64,000 nt of DNA from JAWKXU01 sp964468045 (GTDB lineage Bacteria; Pseudomonadota; Alphaproteobacteria; Sphingomonadales; Sphingomonadaceae). The stretch lies in assembly GCA_964468045.1 (NCBI GenBank), contig CAYXTO010000003.1, positions 186,001 through 250,000 of the forward strand. The letters are read 5' to 3'. Below, one piece after another: positions 9,381 through 18,011 of the stretch. A program made the position numbers and the translations under genes. Below the pieces are notes generated by a model, which saw only the letters and a program-made list of their open reading frames with translations, made no database searches and had not been told where the DNA came from. Each line of letters opens with the position of its first letter. The stretch's first letter is position 1.

Positions 9381-9758
9381 AGATTCCTCTTCACGATCCG
9401 CTTGGTCGATCGGAGAATCCGCAGCATCTTGATGACCTTAGGTATGGGCCGTCGAAGCATCGGATCTTCCGATGCGGTCCGACATCACGAGGCTTGTCAG
9501 CCCTCGCCAGAGGGGCCCGGTCCGCACTCCGGAAATATGAACGCGCGGTTCAAAAATCAAGCGGAAGCCGCAGCGGAAACATCGATTTCCGGGAGGGGAG
9601 TGGGATTTCACCGATTATGACGGTGCGCTCGTCGCCGGTCCCATCCACAACCCAGCGGGTTTACGCCATTGCAGAGCGCAACCAGCCATCCCATATCCCG
9701 CAAAACGATGGGCGTCTTGCCCGGAGCGCATGATGCGGTGCGCCAATTTGGAAATAAG
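9381..9758. other. divergent intergenic region between terC and lon, with a structured terC leader
   Basis: 378 bases without a supported gene. The terC side (9381-9531) contains strong potential stem-loops on the minus strand, including GCATCGGATCTTCCGATGC (9457-9475) with an 8-bp perfect stem, and GCCCTCGCCAGAGGGGC. The lon side has no clear heat-shock or vegetative promoter that I can defend. terC/alx genes elsewhere are often preceded by the manganese-sensing yybP-ykoY riboswitch, but I cannot match its conserved core here. Confidence 0.5.
9532..9560 (-). promoter_or_regulatory. candidate sigma70-type promoter for terC
   Basis: On the minus strand TTGATT (9560-9555) is followed after 17 bases by TATTTC (9537-9532). 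Initiation near 9525 would give a leader of about 145 bases before the terC ATG, long enough for a riboswitch. Confidence 0.4.
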
Positions 9759-12158
9759 ATGACGATGAACCTGCTTCCCCTGCTTCCCTTGCGCGATATC
9801 GTGGTTTTCCCGGGCATGGTCGTGCCGCTTTTCGTTGGACGCGAGAAATCGGTGGCCGCGCTCGAAGAAGTGATGATGGGCGAAAAAGATATTTTCCTGC
9901 TCGCTCAGCTAGATCCATCCTGCAACGATCCGGGGCGCGACGATCTCTATGACATCGGGGTGGTCGCCCAGGTGCTGCAGCTTCTGAAGCTGCCGGATGG
10001 CACGGTGCGCGTTCTCGTCGAAGGCCACCATCGCGCCCAGATTCGCGACATGCGACCTGAGCGCGACTTTGTGGTCGCGCAGATCGAAATGCTCGATCCT
10101 GAGGTGTCGACCGGCCCCGAGGTGTCGGCGATGATGCGCAGCGTGCTGGATCAGTTCGGCGAGTATTCCAAGCTCAACAAGAAGCTGCCCGAGGATCTGG
10201 CGTCGCAGCTCGCGCAGATCGAAGACGCCGCGCGCCTTGCCGATACGATTGCCGCCCATCTCAATATCAAGGTTTCCGAGAAGCAGTCGCTGCTGACCGA
10301 GCCGGATGCGATGAAGCGGCTCGAAATGGTCTATTCCTTCATGGAGGGCGAGCTTTCCGTCCTGCAGGTGGAGCGCAAGATCCGCGGGCGCGTCAAGCGT
10401 CAGATGGAGAAGACCCAGCGGGAGTATTACCTCAACGAACAGTTGAAGGCGATCCAGTCCGAGCTGGGCGGCGGCGATGGCGAGGATGGCGACGAAATCG
10501 CCGAACTGCAGGAGAAGATCGAGACTCTCAAGCTTTCCAAGGAAGGCAAGGCCAAGGCCCAGGCGGAACTGAAGAAGCTCAAGTCGATGCAGCCGATGAG
10601 CGCGGAAGCCACGGTCGTGCGCAACTATCTGGATGTTCTGCTGGGCCTGCCCTGGGGCAAGAAGTCCAAGCTCAAGAAGGACATCTCGAAAGCGCAGGAA
10701 GTGCTCGATGCCGATCACTATGCCTTGGACAAGGTCAAGGACCGGATCATCGAATATCTCGCGGTCCAGGCGCGCACCAACAAGCTGAAGGGGCCGATCC
10801 TGTGCCTCGTCGGCCCTCCGGGCGTCGGCAAGACCAGCCTCGGGATGTCGATCGCGAAGGCGACCGGCCGTGAATTCGTGCGGCAGTCGCTTGGCGGCGT
10901 GCGGGACGAGGCCGAAATCCGCGGGCATCGGCGCACCTACATCGGCTCGCTGCCGGGCAAGATCGTGACCAACCTCAAGAAGGCGGGCGCCTCCAATCCG
11001 CTGTTCCTGCTCGATGAAATCGACAAGCTCGGCCAGGATTTCCGGGGTGATCCGGCCTCCGCCCTGCTGGAGGTGCTCGATCCGGAGCAGAATGCGAAAT
11101 TCCAGGACCATTATCTGGAACTGGATATCGATCTTTCCGACGTGATGTTCGTCTGCACGGCGAACAGCCTCAACCTGCCGCAGCCTCTGCTCGACCGCAT
11201 GGAGATCATCCGGCTGGAGGGCTATACGGAAGATGAGAAGGTCGAGATCGCGCAGCGCCACCTGATCCGCAAGCAGATCGATGCGCATGGCCTCAAGGAG
11301 GGCGAATTCGAGCTGACCGAACCCGGCCTTCGCGATCTGATCCGCTATTACACGCGCGAGGCGGGCGTTCGTACGCTTGAACGCGAAATTGCGCGCCTGG
11401 CCCGCAAGGTCCTGCGTGCGATCCTCGAGAACAAGGTGAAGTCCGTCGTCATCACGCCGGAGAATCTTGGCGATTATGCCGGGGTGCGCAAGTTCCGCCA
11501 CGGCGTGTCCGACGAGGAGGCGCAGGTGGGGGCGGTCACCGGGCTGGCCTGGACGGAAGTTGGCGGCGAATTGCTGACCATCGAAAGCGTCACCGTGCCG
11601 GGCAAGGGCGAGATCAGGACGACGGGCAAGCTTGGCGAAGTGATGAATGAATCGGTCCAGGCCGCTTTCAGCTTCGTGAAGGCCCGCGCGCCGCATTACG
11701 GCATCAACCCCTCGCTGATCCAGCGCAAGAACATCCACATCCACCTGCCGGAAGGCGCGGTGCCGAAGGATGGTCCGAGCGCGGGCATAGGAATGGTCAC
11801 CTCGATCGTTTCGACGCTCAGCGGGGTGCCTGTGCGTCCTGACGTGGCGATGACCGGGGAAGTGACCCTGCGTGGCCGGGTCCTGCCGATCGGCGGGTTG
11901 AAGGAAAAGTTGCTCGCCGCCCTGCGCGGAGGCATCAAGATCGTGCTGATTCCCGAAGAGAACCGCAAGGATCTCGCCGAGATTCCGGAGAATGTGAAAC
12001 AGGGGCTGGAGATCATTCCGGTGTCCCATGTCGATGAGGTGCTGGCCCATGCGCTCACCGCCGTTCCGGAGCCGATCGAATGGACGGAAGCGGACGATCT
12101 GGCGAGCCAGCCGAGCGCTGGTTCCGCGCTGGGAGCGGTGCCACCGACGGCCCATTGA
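9759..12158 (+). CDS. lon: ATP-dependent protease La (Lon)
   Basis: 799-residue LonA protease that degrades misfolded and regulatory proteins in the cytoplasm. The N-terminal substrate-binding domain starts LLPLLPLRDIVVFPGM; a coiled-coil linker occupies about residues 200-300. The AAA+ domain has Walker A GPPGVGKTSLG near 352 and Walker B FLLDEIDKLG. The protease domain has the catalytic Ser in PKDGPSAGIGM near 674 and the catalytic Lys in GGLKEKLLAA near 716. ATG at 9759 is preferred to the longer frame from 9669, whose extra 30 residues are not family-like; ATG at 9765 is also possible. HU, a classical Lon neighbour in proteobacteria, follows. Confidence 0.96.
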   Translation: MTMNLLPLLPLRDIVVFPGMVVPLFVGREKSVAALEEVMMGEKDIFLLAQLDPSCNDPGRDDLYDIGVVAQVLQLLKLPDGTVRVLVEGHHRAQIRDMRPERDFVVAQIEMLDPEVSTGPEVSAMMRSVLDQFGEYSKLNKKLPEDLASQLAQIEDAARLADTIAAHLNIKVSEKQSLLTEPDAMKRLEMVYSFMEGELSVLQVERKIRGRVKRQMEKTQREYYLNEQLKAIQSELGGGDGEDGDEIAELQEKIETLKLSKEGKAKAQAELKKLKSMQPMSAEATVVRNYLDVLLGLPWGKKSKLKKDISKAQEVLDADHYALDKVKDRIIEYLAVQARTNKLKGPILCLVGPPGVGKTSLGMSIAKATGREFVRQSLGGVRDEAEIRGHRRTYIGSLPGKIVTNLKKAGASNPLFLLDEIDKLGQDFRGDPASALLEVLDPEQNAKFQDHYLELDIDLSDVMFVCTANSLNLPQPLLDRMEIIRLEGYTEDEKVEIAQRHLIRKQIDAHGLKEGEFELTEPGLRDLIRYYTREAGVRTLEREIARLARKVLRAILENKVKSVVITPENLGDYAGVRKFRHGVSDEEAQVGAVTGLAWTEVGGELLTIESVTVPGKGEIRTTGKLGEVMNESVQAAFSFVKARAPHYGINPSLIQRKNIHIHLPEGAVPKDGPSAGIGMVTSIVSTLSGVPVRPDVAMTGEVTLRGRVLPIGGLKEKLLAALRGGIKIVLIPEENRKDLAEIPENVKQGLEIIPVSHVDEVLAHALTAVPEPIEWTEADDLASQPSAGSALGAVPPTAH

Positions 12159-12292
12159 TTCGTATTGCGGCGCAGCGAATCGGTCGCAATTGACCGGCTC
12201 GTGACGGCCCCGCGGTCAGGCGAGTCGGGTCTTTCTGCACTCGACTCGTCGAAAACCGTGTTCAAATATGGGAAAACCGCACTTTTGCGCGT

Positions 12293-12354
12293 GGATTGCC
12301 TTTGACACGCCGGGCAAAACCGTTTCAATTCGCGCGCCGTCGGAAAGGCAATCC
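12293..12354. promoter_or_regulatory. 11-bp perfect inverted repeat bracketing the HU promoter
   Basis: GGATTGCCTTT (12293-12303) and AAAGGCAATCC (12344-12354) are exact inverted copies 40 bases apart. The left arm overlaps the -35 box at 12302 and the right arm lies just after the predicted start site. The left arm is upstream of transcription, so a DNA-level operator pair is more likely than an RNA hairpin. No known regulator is recognised. Confidence 0.5.
12302..12330 (+). promoter_or_regulatory. candidate promoter of the HU gene
   Basis: Consensus -35 TTGACA at 12302-12307, 17-base spacer, and a weak -10 TCAATT at 12325-12330. The start near 12337 would give a 59-base leader ending in AGAGGGGGTT before the HU ATG. 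Three AAAACCG repeats lie around it (12252, 12272, 12315). Confidence 0.5.
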
Positions 12355-12395
12355 GCGACCACGGTTTTTTCAACCTAGAGGGGGTTCACTCAACC

Positions 12396-12668
12396 ATGAA
12401 CAAAAATGATCTGATCAGCGCCGTCGCCGATTCTAGCGGCCTTACCCGCAGCGATGCGACCAAGGCTGTCGAGAGCGTGTTCGACTCCATCGGCAAGGCG
12501 CTGAAGAAGGGCGATGAAGTCCGCCTGGTCGGTTTCGGCACCTTCTCGGTCGCCAAGCGCAAGGCCTCGACCGGACGCAACCCGCGCACGGGCGAGCCGA
12601 TGACCATCAAGGCATCGAACCAGCCCAAGTTCAAGGCCGGCAAGGGCCTGAAGGACGCGGTCAACTAA
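12396..12668 (+). CDS. hupB: DNA-binding protein HU
   Basis: 90-residue HU/IHF-family histone-like protein that bends and compacts DNA. It begins MNKNDLISAVADSSGLTRSDA, has the dimer core VRLVGFGTFSV and the DNA-intercalating arm with RKASTGRNPRTGEPMTI including the key RNP loop. It ends KFKAGKGLKDAVN. A strong ribosome-binding site (AGAGGGGG) lies 11 bases upstream. The promoter region carries an unusual long inverted repeat. Confidence 0.96.
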   Translation: MNKNDLISAVADSSGLTRSDATKAVESVFDSIGKALKKGDEVRLVGFGTFSVAKRKASTGRNPRTGEPMTIKASNQPKFKAGKGLKDAVN

Positions 12669-12805
12669 GCTTTTCCCAATGATCGGGGCGCAGGCCCCGT
12701 GTGATCTGCAAGCCTGAAAGGGCGGGCAGTCGTATGGAGATGGCTGAAACGGATTAGCCACAAGCTGGCAGCAATGCCGGTCGCTCCGGTCCCGGTCGAT
12801 ATGAG

Positions 12806-12845
12806 AACACCGCGTCAGCCTTCCGGCCGGCGCGGTGTTGTCTTT
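12806..12845 (+). terminator. likely terminator after HU
   Basis: AACACCGCG (12806-12814) pairs with CGCGGTGTT (12831-12839), with an inner GC-rich loop, followed by GTCTTT. It lies between HU and the convergent lipoprotein gene and could serve both. Confidence 0.6.
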
Positions 12846-12862
12846 GGCGCTGCTCTCGCGCT

Positions 12863-13723
12863 TCAGCGATCGAGCTGGACAAGCGCCATGGGGGCGGTGG
12901 GCGTATTGCCCATCGGGGATCCGCCAATCGTCCAGCGCAGCTGCTTGCCCGTGGTGGCAAGCTGCGGTCCCTCATCCGTATTGTTGGCCAGGATCGCGCC
13001 ATCGGTCGTCAGGGTGAAAGTGCCCGAGGTTTCCGGCAGATTCGGTTTCGAATCATCTCCGCCGAGGCCCGCGGCATTACCCAGCATCATCATCCGCATC
13101 GGGTCGGCCGGATTGGCGGCGAAAGCCGGCGCATCGAGCCTCACTGCCCCGTCCTTGCGCAGTGACAGCTGCACGAACGGATTGGCCATCGGGAAGCGCT
13201 CGATGGTGGGAAATGCGAAATCATGGGTCAGCTTGCCGGTCACCGCAAAGTCGACATCGAACAGCCCGTTCCCCTTATAGTCGACTCGCTTCCAGCCTTC
13301 CTGTCGGCGCAAGCGCTCCACCAGCTGATCGGCGGCCTTGGGATCGGATGGATCGATGCCGCCCAGCAATGCGCGCATCTGTTCGGCATCGCGCTTGCGT
13401 TGCTCGGTGCGGATCTGCCGGCCTTCTTCCCAGAGCTTCTTCTGTTCGGCGATTTCGGATCGGGTGCATTCGCGTTCCTCCCCGCTCTCGTCGTCGATGC
13501 AGGAGTCCTGCTTGAACTCCTCCTCGACGGCATCCTCGGCCAGCTTGCTGAGCGCCAGCATGTGGATTTCGCCCGCGTAGGAGAAGGTGAAGTGGCCATC
13601 CTTCCGGATATCCAGGGTCGAAACGAAGCGGCCCGGCGCAAGAAAGCATGCGCTCAGCAACGCGGTGGCGAGCACGGCGAAGAGGATCGTGGCGATACGC
13701 GGTCCGGTCTTGTTCTTTCGCAT
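12863..13723 (-). CDS. hypothetical lipoprotein
   Basis: 286-residue predicted lipoprotein: charged start MRKNKTGPR, hydrophobic stretch IATILFAVLATALL and a lipobox LSAC with the acylated Cys near residue 26. The mature part starts with FVSTLDIRKDGHFTFSYAG, then a Glu/Arg-rich, possibly coiled-coil stretch with two Cys (SCIDDESGEERECTR), and later a beta-rich C-terminal half containing FTLTTDGAILANN and ending MALVQLDR. I recognise no named family. ATG at 13723 is the only start that supplies the signal peptide; the frame stays open far upstream but that part overlaps the methyltransferase gene. It sits 17 bases downstream of that gene on the same strand, so co-transcription is likely. Confidence 0.85.
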   Translation of the reverse strand: MRKNKTGPRIATILFAVLATALLSACFLAPGRFVSTLDIRKDGHFTFSYAGEIHMLALSKLAEDAVEEEFKQDSCIDDESGEERECTRSEIAEQKKLWEEGRQIRTEQRKRDAEQMRALLGGIDPSDPKAADQLVERLRRQEGWKRVDYKGNGLFDVDFAVTGKLTHDFAFPTIERFPMANPFVQLSLRKDGAVRLDAPAFAANPADPMRMMMLGNAAGLGGDDSKPNLPETSGTFTLTTDGAILANNTDEGPQLATTGKQLRWTIGGSPMGNTPTAPMALVQLDR

Positions 13724-13740
13724 AACAACTCCTTCTGGGC

Positions 13741-14535
13741 TCATCCGTGGCGGGTTGCGGCCGCGTAGAGAGCGATCGCCGCGGCGTTGGAGACATTGAG
13801 GCTTTCCATCGATTCGCTGATCGGCAGCCGGGCAAGCGCGTCGCAATGGGTTGCGATGTTCTGGCGCATTCCTTCGCCTTCGGCGCCGAGGACCAATGCG
13901 ACGGGTCCGGCAGGCAGTGCCTGCGCCAGCGTGGCCTCGGCCTCTCCCGCAAGGCCGATGCGCCAATATCCGGCCTCCGCGATGTCTTCGAGCGCCCGGG
14001 CCAGGTTGACCACCCGGACCCAGGGCACGACCTCCAGCGCTCCGGATGCAGACTTGGCCACCACGCCGGATTCGGGGGGCGAGTGCCGGTCCTGGGTGAC
14101 GAGGGCGCAGGCATTGAAAGCCGCCGCCGAACGCAGGATCGCGCCGACATTGTGGGGGTCGGTGACCTGATCCAGGACAACCACCGGACGCGCGGGATCG
14201 CCTGCCAGCACATCTTCGAGGAAAAACCCGTCGAGCGGTTCGCATTCCAGCACCAGGCCCTGATGGGGCGAATCCTTGGTGACGAGCCGGGCGAGATCGG
14301 CCGTGTCCGCATATTCCAGCGGAAAATCTTCCGGTAATTCGCCATCGAGCCGCTCGATAGCCTCGCGGGTCGCCCACAGCTTGCGATGGACCCGCTCGGG
14401 GTTCTTCAGCGCCGCTTCCACGGCGTGATGTCCCCATAGCCGGACCATGCCCTTGCTGGCGCGTCCACTGCCGCGCCCGCCCTGCATGCGCCCGGCGCGT
14501 CCGCGTAATGCACGTTCCTTGCGCCCCTTGCTCAT
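13741..14535 (-). CDS. rlmB: 23S rRNA 2'-O-ribose methyltransferase, TrmH/SpoU family (RlmB-like)
   Basis: 264-residue SPOUT methyltransferase that methylates a guanosine ribose in 23S rRNA (position 2251 in E. coli numbering). A basic N-terminal tail SKGRKERALRGRAGRMQGG precedes the substrate-binding domain (LWGHHAVEAAL). The knotted SAM-binding domain has motif 1 NVGAILRSAAAF, motif 2 LVLGAEGEGM and motif 3 ESLNVSNAAAIALY. ATG at 14535 is chosen; the frame extends upstream without homology. It lies next to tRNA-Tyr. TrmH-like tRNA specificity cannot be excluded from sequence alone. Confidence 0.9.
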   Translation of the reverse strand: MSKGRKERALRGRAGRMQGGRGSGRASKGMVRLWGHHAVEAALKNPERVHRKLWATREAIERLDGELPEDFPLEYADTADLARLVTKDSPHQGLVLECEPLDGFFLEDVLAGDPARPVVVLDQVTDPHNVGAILRSAAAFNACALVTQDRHSPPESGVVAKSASGALEVVPWVRVVNLARALEDIAEAGYWRIGLAGEAEATLAQALPAGPVALVLGAEGEGMRQNIATHCDALARLPISESMESLNVSNAAAIALYAAATRHG

Positions 14536-14682
14536 GAATGCTCCCTGTTGCGAATGTTCCGTCTCCTGCCAGCCCCCCCATTGACAGGCAAGCATCGGTT
14601 CGTCATGGACGCGCGCACTCGGCCGGACGGCGCTTCCTTCTGGGAAGCATTTCGCGGGGCAACCCGCAACCGGCAATGGTGT

Positions 14683-14768
14683 GGACAGGTGGCCGAGTGG
14701 TTAAAGGCAGCAGACTGTAAATCTGCCCGCGTGAGCGTACGCTGGTTCGAATCCAGCCCTGTCCACCA
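14683..14768 (+). tRNA. tRNA-Tyr (GTA)
   Basis: 86-base class II tRNA with acceptor stem GGACAGG/CCTGTCC, anticodon loop CTGTAAA giving GTA at 14717-14719, a long variable arm (CGCGTGAGCGTACGC) and T arm GGTTCGAATCC. The CCA end is encoded. The F420 operon begins about 150 bases downstream. Confidence 0.97.
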
Positions 14769-14801
14769 CCAGCCTTATCCGATAAAGCCAGATACGTTTG
14801 T

Positions 14802-14831
14802 TTGACCTATTGGACAGGATAAGCGTAGGAA
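14802..14831 (+). promoter_or_regulatory. weak candidate promoter for the F420 operon
   Basis: TTGACC at 14802-14807, then 18 bases, then TAGGAA at 14826-14831. A 7-bp inverted repeat CTTATCC (14774-14780) / GGATAAG (14817-14823) overlaps this interval, with its right arm inside the spacer. It could be an operator, but no regulator is known. Confidence 0.3.
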
Positions 14832-15022
14832 TTGTTGCAGACTTGCGGAATGGTTGCTATCCGGCTGTTTGCCTGCAATCACCCTGCCGTTCCTGAAAGT
14901 GGATGATTCCGGACTGACTGGAAGGGGATAGTACGATCATTAGCGAGGAGAATGATGCGCAGGAAATTCTTGCGGCGCTAAACCGGCTTTCCTTCAAGGA
15001 ACTGCTGGATTCGGCCGCTGCC

Positions 15023-17341
15023 TTGCGCGATCGGGGGCATGGCCGGCTCCAGAGCTGGTCTCCGAAGGTGTTCATTCCCCTTACCCAGCTTTGCCGCAAT
15101 CTCTGCCACTACTGCACCTTTTCGCAGCCGCCCAGGAAAGGGGAGGCCGCCTATCTCACGCGCGAGCAGATGCTCGACATCGCGCGCGCCGGCAAGGCGG
15201 CGGGATGCACCGAGGCCTTGTTCACTCTCGGCGACAAGCCGGAATTGCGCTTTTCCGCCGCGCGGGAGGAACTGGCTCGGCTCGGGCATGAGACGACCCT
15301 GTCCTATCTTGCGGAAATGTGCGCTGCCGTCCGGGACGAGACCGGCATGATTCCGCATGTCAATGCGGGGGTGATGGATCGCGAGGAAATGGCGATGCTG
15401 CGCCCAGTTTCCGCCTCGCAGGGGCTGATGCTGGAATCCGTCTCGGATCGCCTTTGCCAGAAGGGCGGCGCGCATTACCGCTCGCCGGACAAGGAGCCGG
15501 CCGCGCGCCTGGAAACGATCCGCCTGGCGGGCGAACTCGCCATTCCTTTCACTACCGGCATCCTGATCGGCATTGGGGAAACCCGGCTCGAGCGGATCGA
15601 GGCGCTTGTCGCCATCCGCGACCTGCATTTGCGCTACGGCCATATCCAGGAAGTGATCATCCAGAACTTCCGGGCCAAGCCGCGCACCGTCATGGCCGAT
15701 GCGCCGGAGCCGGACATGGAGGAACTGCTCTGGACCATTGCCGCCGCCAGGCTGATCCTGGGGGCGCAGATGAATATCCAGGCTCCGCCCAACCTGTCCG
15801 CCGCCGATTTCCCGAGATTGCTTTCGGCCGGGATCAACGACTGGGGGGGGATTTCGCCGGTCACTCCGGATCATGTCAATCCGGAAGCGCCCTGGCCGGA
15901 AGTGGAGCGGTTGCGCGCCGCTACGGAAGCGGAAGGGCGCATGCTCGTCGCTCGCTTGCCGGTATATCCCTCTTACCTGGCCGATGCCTCGCGCTGGGTG
16001 GATCCTTCCATCGAGCCGCTGCTCTCCGCGGCCGCCGATGGTTCCGGCTTCGGCAGGGAAGACTTATGGTCGCCCGGCACAACTCGCCAGCCCAGCCTGC
16101 CCCGGCGATCTTCTTTGGGCGTGGATTCGCGAATTCGCGAGATCACCGGCAAGGCCGGCGACGGCGCCGATCTTTCGGAAGAAGAGATCGCGCTGTTGTT
16201 CGCCGCGTGCGATGCCGATTTCCACCACATCTGCGAAGCGGCGGATGCGCTGCGCCAGCGCGTCATGGGCGAAACGGTGACCTATGTGGTCAACCGGAAC
16301 ATCAACTATACCAATATCTGCGCCTATAAGTGTGGCTTCTGCGCCTTTTCGAAGGGCAGCATGGATGAGGCGCTACGTGGCCGACCCTACGATCTCGATC
16401 TGGAAGAGGTTGTGCGGCGCACGCGCGAGGCGTGGGACCGGGGCGCGACCGAAGTCTGCATGCAGGGCGGTATTCACCCGCACTATACCGGGGAAACCTA
16501 TCTCGGGCTGGTGCGCGCGGTTCGTGCAGCCGTTCCCGAAATGCATATCCATGCCTTTTCCCCGCTTGAAGTGGCCCAGGGCGCGGCAACGCTGGGGCTC
16601 GGGCTGGAAGATTATCTGCGCAAGCTGCGTTCCGCCGGGCTCGATACGTTGCCCGGCACGGCGGCGGAAATCCTGGATGACGAGGCCCGGGCCATACTCT
16701 GCGCCGACAAGCTGGATACCGGCGAATGGCTGGAAGTAGTGGAAGCCGCGCATTGCGTGGGTTTCCGCACCACCGCCACGATCATGTTCGGCCATGTCGA
16801 CAATTACCGCCAATGGGCAAGGCATCTGCTGCATATTCGCGCGCTGCAGGCCCGGACCGGAGGCTTCACGGAGTTCGTTCCGCTTCCCTTCGTGCATATG
16901 GAAGCGCCGATCGCGCTCCGGGGCAAGTCGCGCAGGGGGCCGACCTTCCGGGAAGCGGTGTTGATGCATGCCGTAGCCCGGCTGGCGCTCCATCCCCATA
17001 TTCCCTCGATCCAGACAAGCTGGGTCAAGCTGGGCGCAGCCGGGGTTTCGGCCTGCCTGAATGCCGGGGCCAATGACATGGGCGGCACGCTCATGAATGA
17101 GAGTATCTCGCGCGCGGCGGGGACCAGCCATGGACAGGAAATGCCGCCCGCTGCGATGCAGGAGATCATCCGGTCGCTGGGCAGAGAGCCGCGGCAGCGG
17201 ACGACACTTTATGGCGTGGTGGACGAGGCTATCGCGCAAAAGGGGATGGAGGCTGCTCCGCTAGAGCCGGTCGTGCAAACACCTCCGCGCAAGAAATCAA
17301 GCAAAACAAAAGAGTTGGAAAGCCTTTCTTATGAGAAATGA
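15023..17341 (+). CDS. fbiC: fused Fo synthase (CofG-CofH), F420 chromophore biosynthesis
   Basis: At least 772 residues. Two radical-SAM halves fused as in actinobacterial FbiC make 7,8-didemethyl-8-hydroxy-5-deazariboflavin (Fo) from tyrosine and a ribityl-diaminouracil. The CofG half has CRNLCHYC with Cys 24, 28, 31; the CofH half has CAYKCGFC with Cys 433, 437, 440 (numbered from 15023). Both CxxxCxxC clusters for [4Fe-4S] are intact. TTG at 15023 is the first usable start codon, but the frame is open back to 14918 and encodes LSFKELLDSAAALRD, which looks like genuine FbiC N-terminus; ATC 14936 or ATT 14939 behind AAGGGG, or a frameshift from ATG 14952, are candidates. It overlaps the next gene by 11 bases. 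Confidence 0.93.
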   Translation: MRDRGHGRLQSWSPKVFIPLTQLCRNLCHYCTFSQPPRKGEAAYLTREQMLDIARAGKAAGCTEALFTLGDKPELRFSAAREELARLGHETTLSYLAEMCAAVRDETGMIPHVNAGVMDREEMAMLRPVSASQGLMLESVSDRLCQKGGAHYRSPDKEPAARLETIRLAGELAIPFTTGILIGIGETRLERIEALVAIRDLHLRYGHIQEVIIQNFRAKPRTVMADAPEPDMEELLWTIAAARLILGAQMNIQAPPNLSAADFPRLLSAGINDWGGISPVTPDHVNPEAPWPEVERLRAATEAEGRMLVARLPVYPSYLADASRWVDPSIEPLLSAAADGSGFGREDLWSPGTTRQPSLPRRSSLGVDSRIREITGKAGDGADLSEEEIALLFAACDADFHHICEAADALRQRVMGETVTYVVNRNINYTNICAYKCGFCAFSKGSMDEALRGRPYDLDLEEVVRRTREAWDRGATEVCMQGGIHPHYTGETYLGLVRAVRAAVPEMHIHAFSPLEVAQGAATLGLGLEDYLRKLRSAGLDTLPGTAAEILDDEARAILCADKLDTGEWLEVVEAAHCVGFRTTATIMFGHVDNYRQWARHLLHIRALQARTGGFTEFVPLPFVHMEAPIALRGKSRRGPTFREAVLMHAVARLALHPHIPSIQTSWVKLGAAGVSACLNAGANDMGGTLMNESISRAAGTSHGQEMPPAAMQEIIRSLGREPRQRTTLYGVVDEAIAQKGMEAAPLEPVVQTPPRKKSSKTKELESLSYEK

Positions 17342-18011
17342 CAAGTCTGTTACCATTGCCGTCTTGGGGGGAACCGGCAACGAAGGCGGCGGCCTTGCGC
17401 TGCGCTGGGCGCATCGCGGCCACCCGGTGATCGTCGGCAGCCGTTCCGCCGAACGCGCGCAGGAGGCGGCGAGCCGCATGAACGCTACTCTCGGCCGCGA
17501 AGCTCTGCGCGGCCTGGATAATGTCGCGGCGGCGAGCGAGGCGGACATCGTCGTGCTTGCGGTCCCCTATGCCGCCCAGCGGGGAACGGTGGAGGAAGTG
17601 AAGGACAAGCTGGCCGGCAAGATCCTGGTCGATGTCACCGTGCCGCTGGTTCCGCCCAAGGTCAGCCGGGTGCAATTGCCGGAAGGCGGTTCCGCCGTCG
17701 AAGCGATCCAGAAGCTGCTGGGCGAAGGCGTGCGCGTGGTATCCGCGTTCCAGAACATTTCGGCCCATCACCTCACGCATCTGGATGAAGAGATCGAATG
17801 CGACGTGCTGGTGTGCGCAGACGACAGCGAAGCGGCTGAGCAGGTGGTAGGCCTGACTCGCGAGATCGGCTTGCGCGCTTGGAATGCCGGGCCGCTCTGC
17901 AACTCGGTGGTCGCCGAAGGCCTGACCTCTATCCTGATCGGCCTCAATCGTCGCTACAAGGTGCCGGGCACCGGCATTCGCATCACGGGTATCCCGACCG
18001 GGCAGGAATGA
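17331..18011 (+). CDS. npdG: NADPH-dependent F420 reductase (F420:NADPH oxidoreductase)
   Basis: 226-residue Rossmann protein that transfers hydride between NADP(H) and F420, here most likely supplying F420H2 from NADPH. The N-terminus IAVLGGTGNEGGGLALRWA is the dinucleotide-binding fold and VGSRSAERA the NADP-phosphate-binding segment. Later family segments include SAFQNISAHHL and the closing GTGIRITGIPTG. Length is typical of Fno/NpdG. It overlaps fbiC by 11 bases and cofE by 4 (ATGA), giving translational coupling. Its place in the operon argues that the host uses F420 as a reductant rather than merely storing it. Confidence 0.92.
   Translation: MRNDKSVTIAVLGGTGNEGGGLALRWAHRGHPVIVGSRSAERAQEAASRMNATLGREALRGLDNVAAASEADIVVLAVPYAAQRGTVEEVKDKLAGKILVDVTVPLVPPKVSRVQLPEGGSAVEAIQKLLGEGVRVVSAFQNISAHHLTHLDEEIECDVLVCADDSEAAEQVVGLTREIGLRAWNAGPLCNSVVAEGLTSILIGLNRRYKVPGTGIRITGIPTGQE

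Noticed and set aside
9381..9530. Firm call of a yybP-ykoY riboswitch before terC
   Set aside because: The conserved GGGGAGUA and CGUCA-type core could not be located by eye; kept only as a testable idea.
9909..12155. 748-codon open frame on the minus strand
   Set aside because: It lies exactly antisense to lon; lon has full motif support, and the antisense product has no recognisable domain. High GC third positions produce such shadows.
13724..14581. Upstream extension of the lipoprotein frame
   Set aside because: The extra 286 residues overlap rlmB in another frame, and only the ATG at 13723 yields a signal peptide and lipobox.
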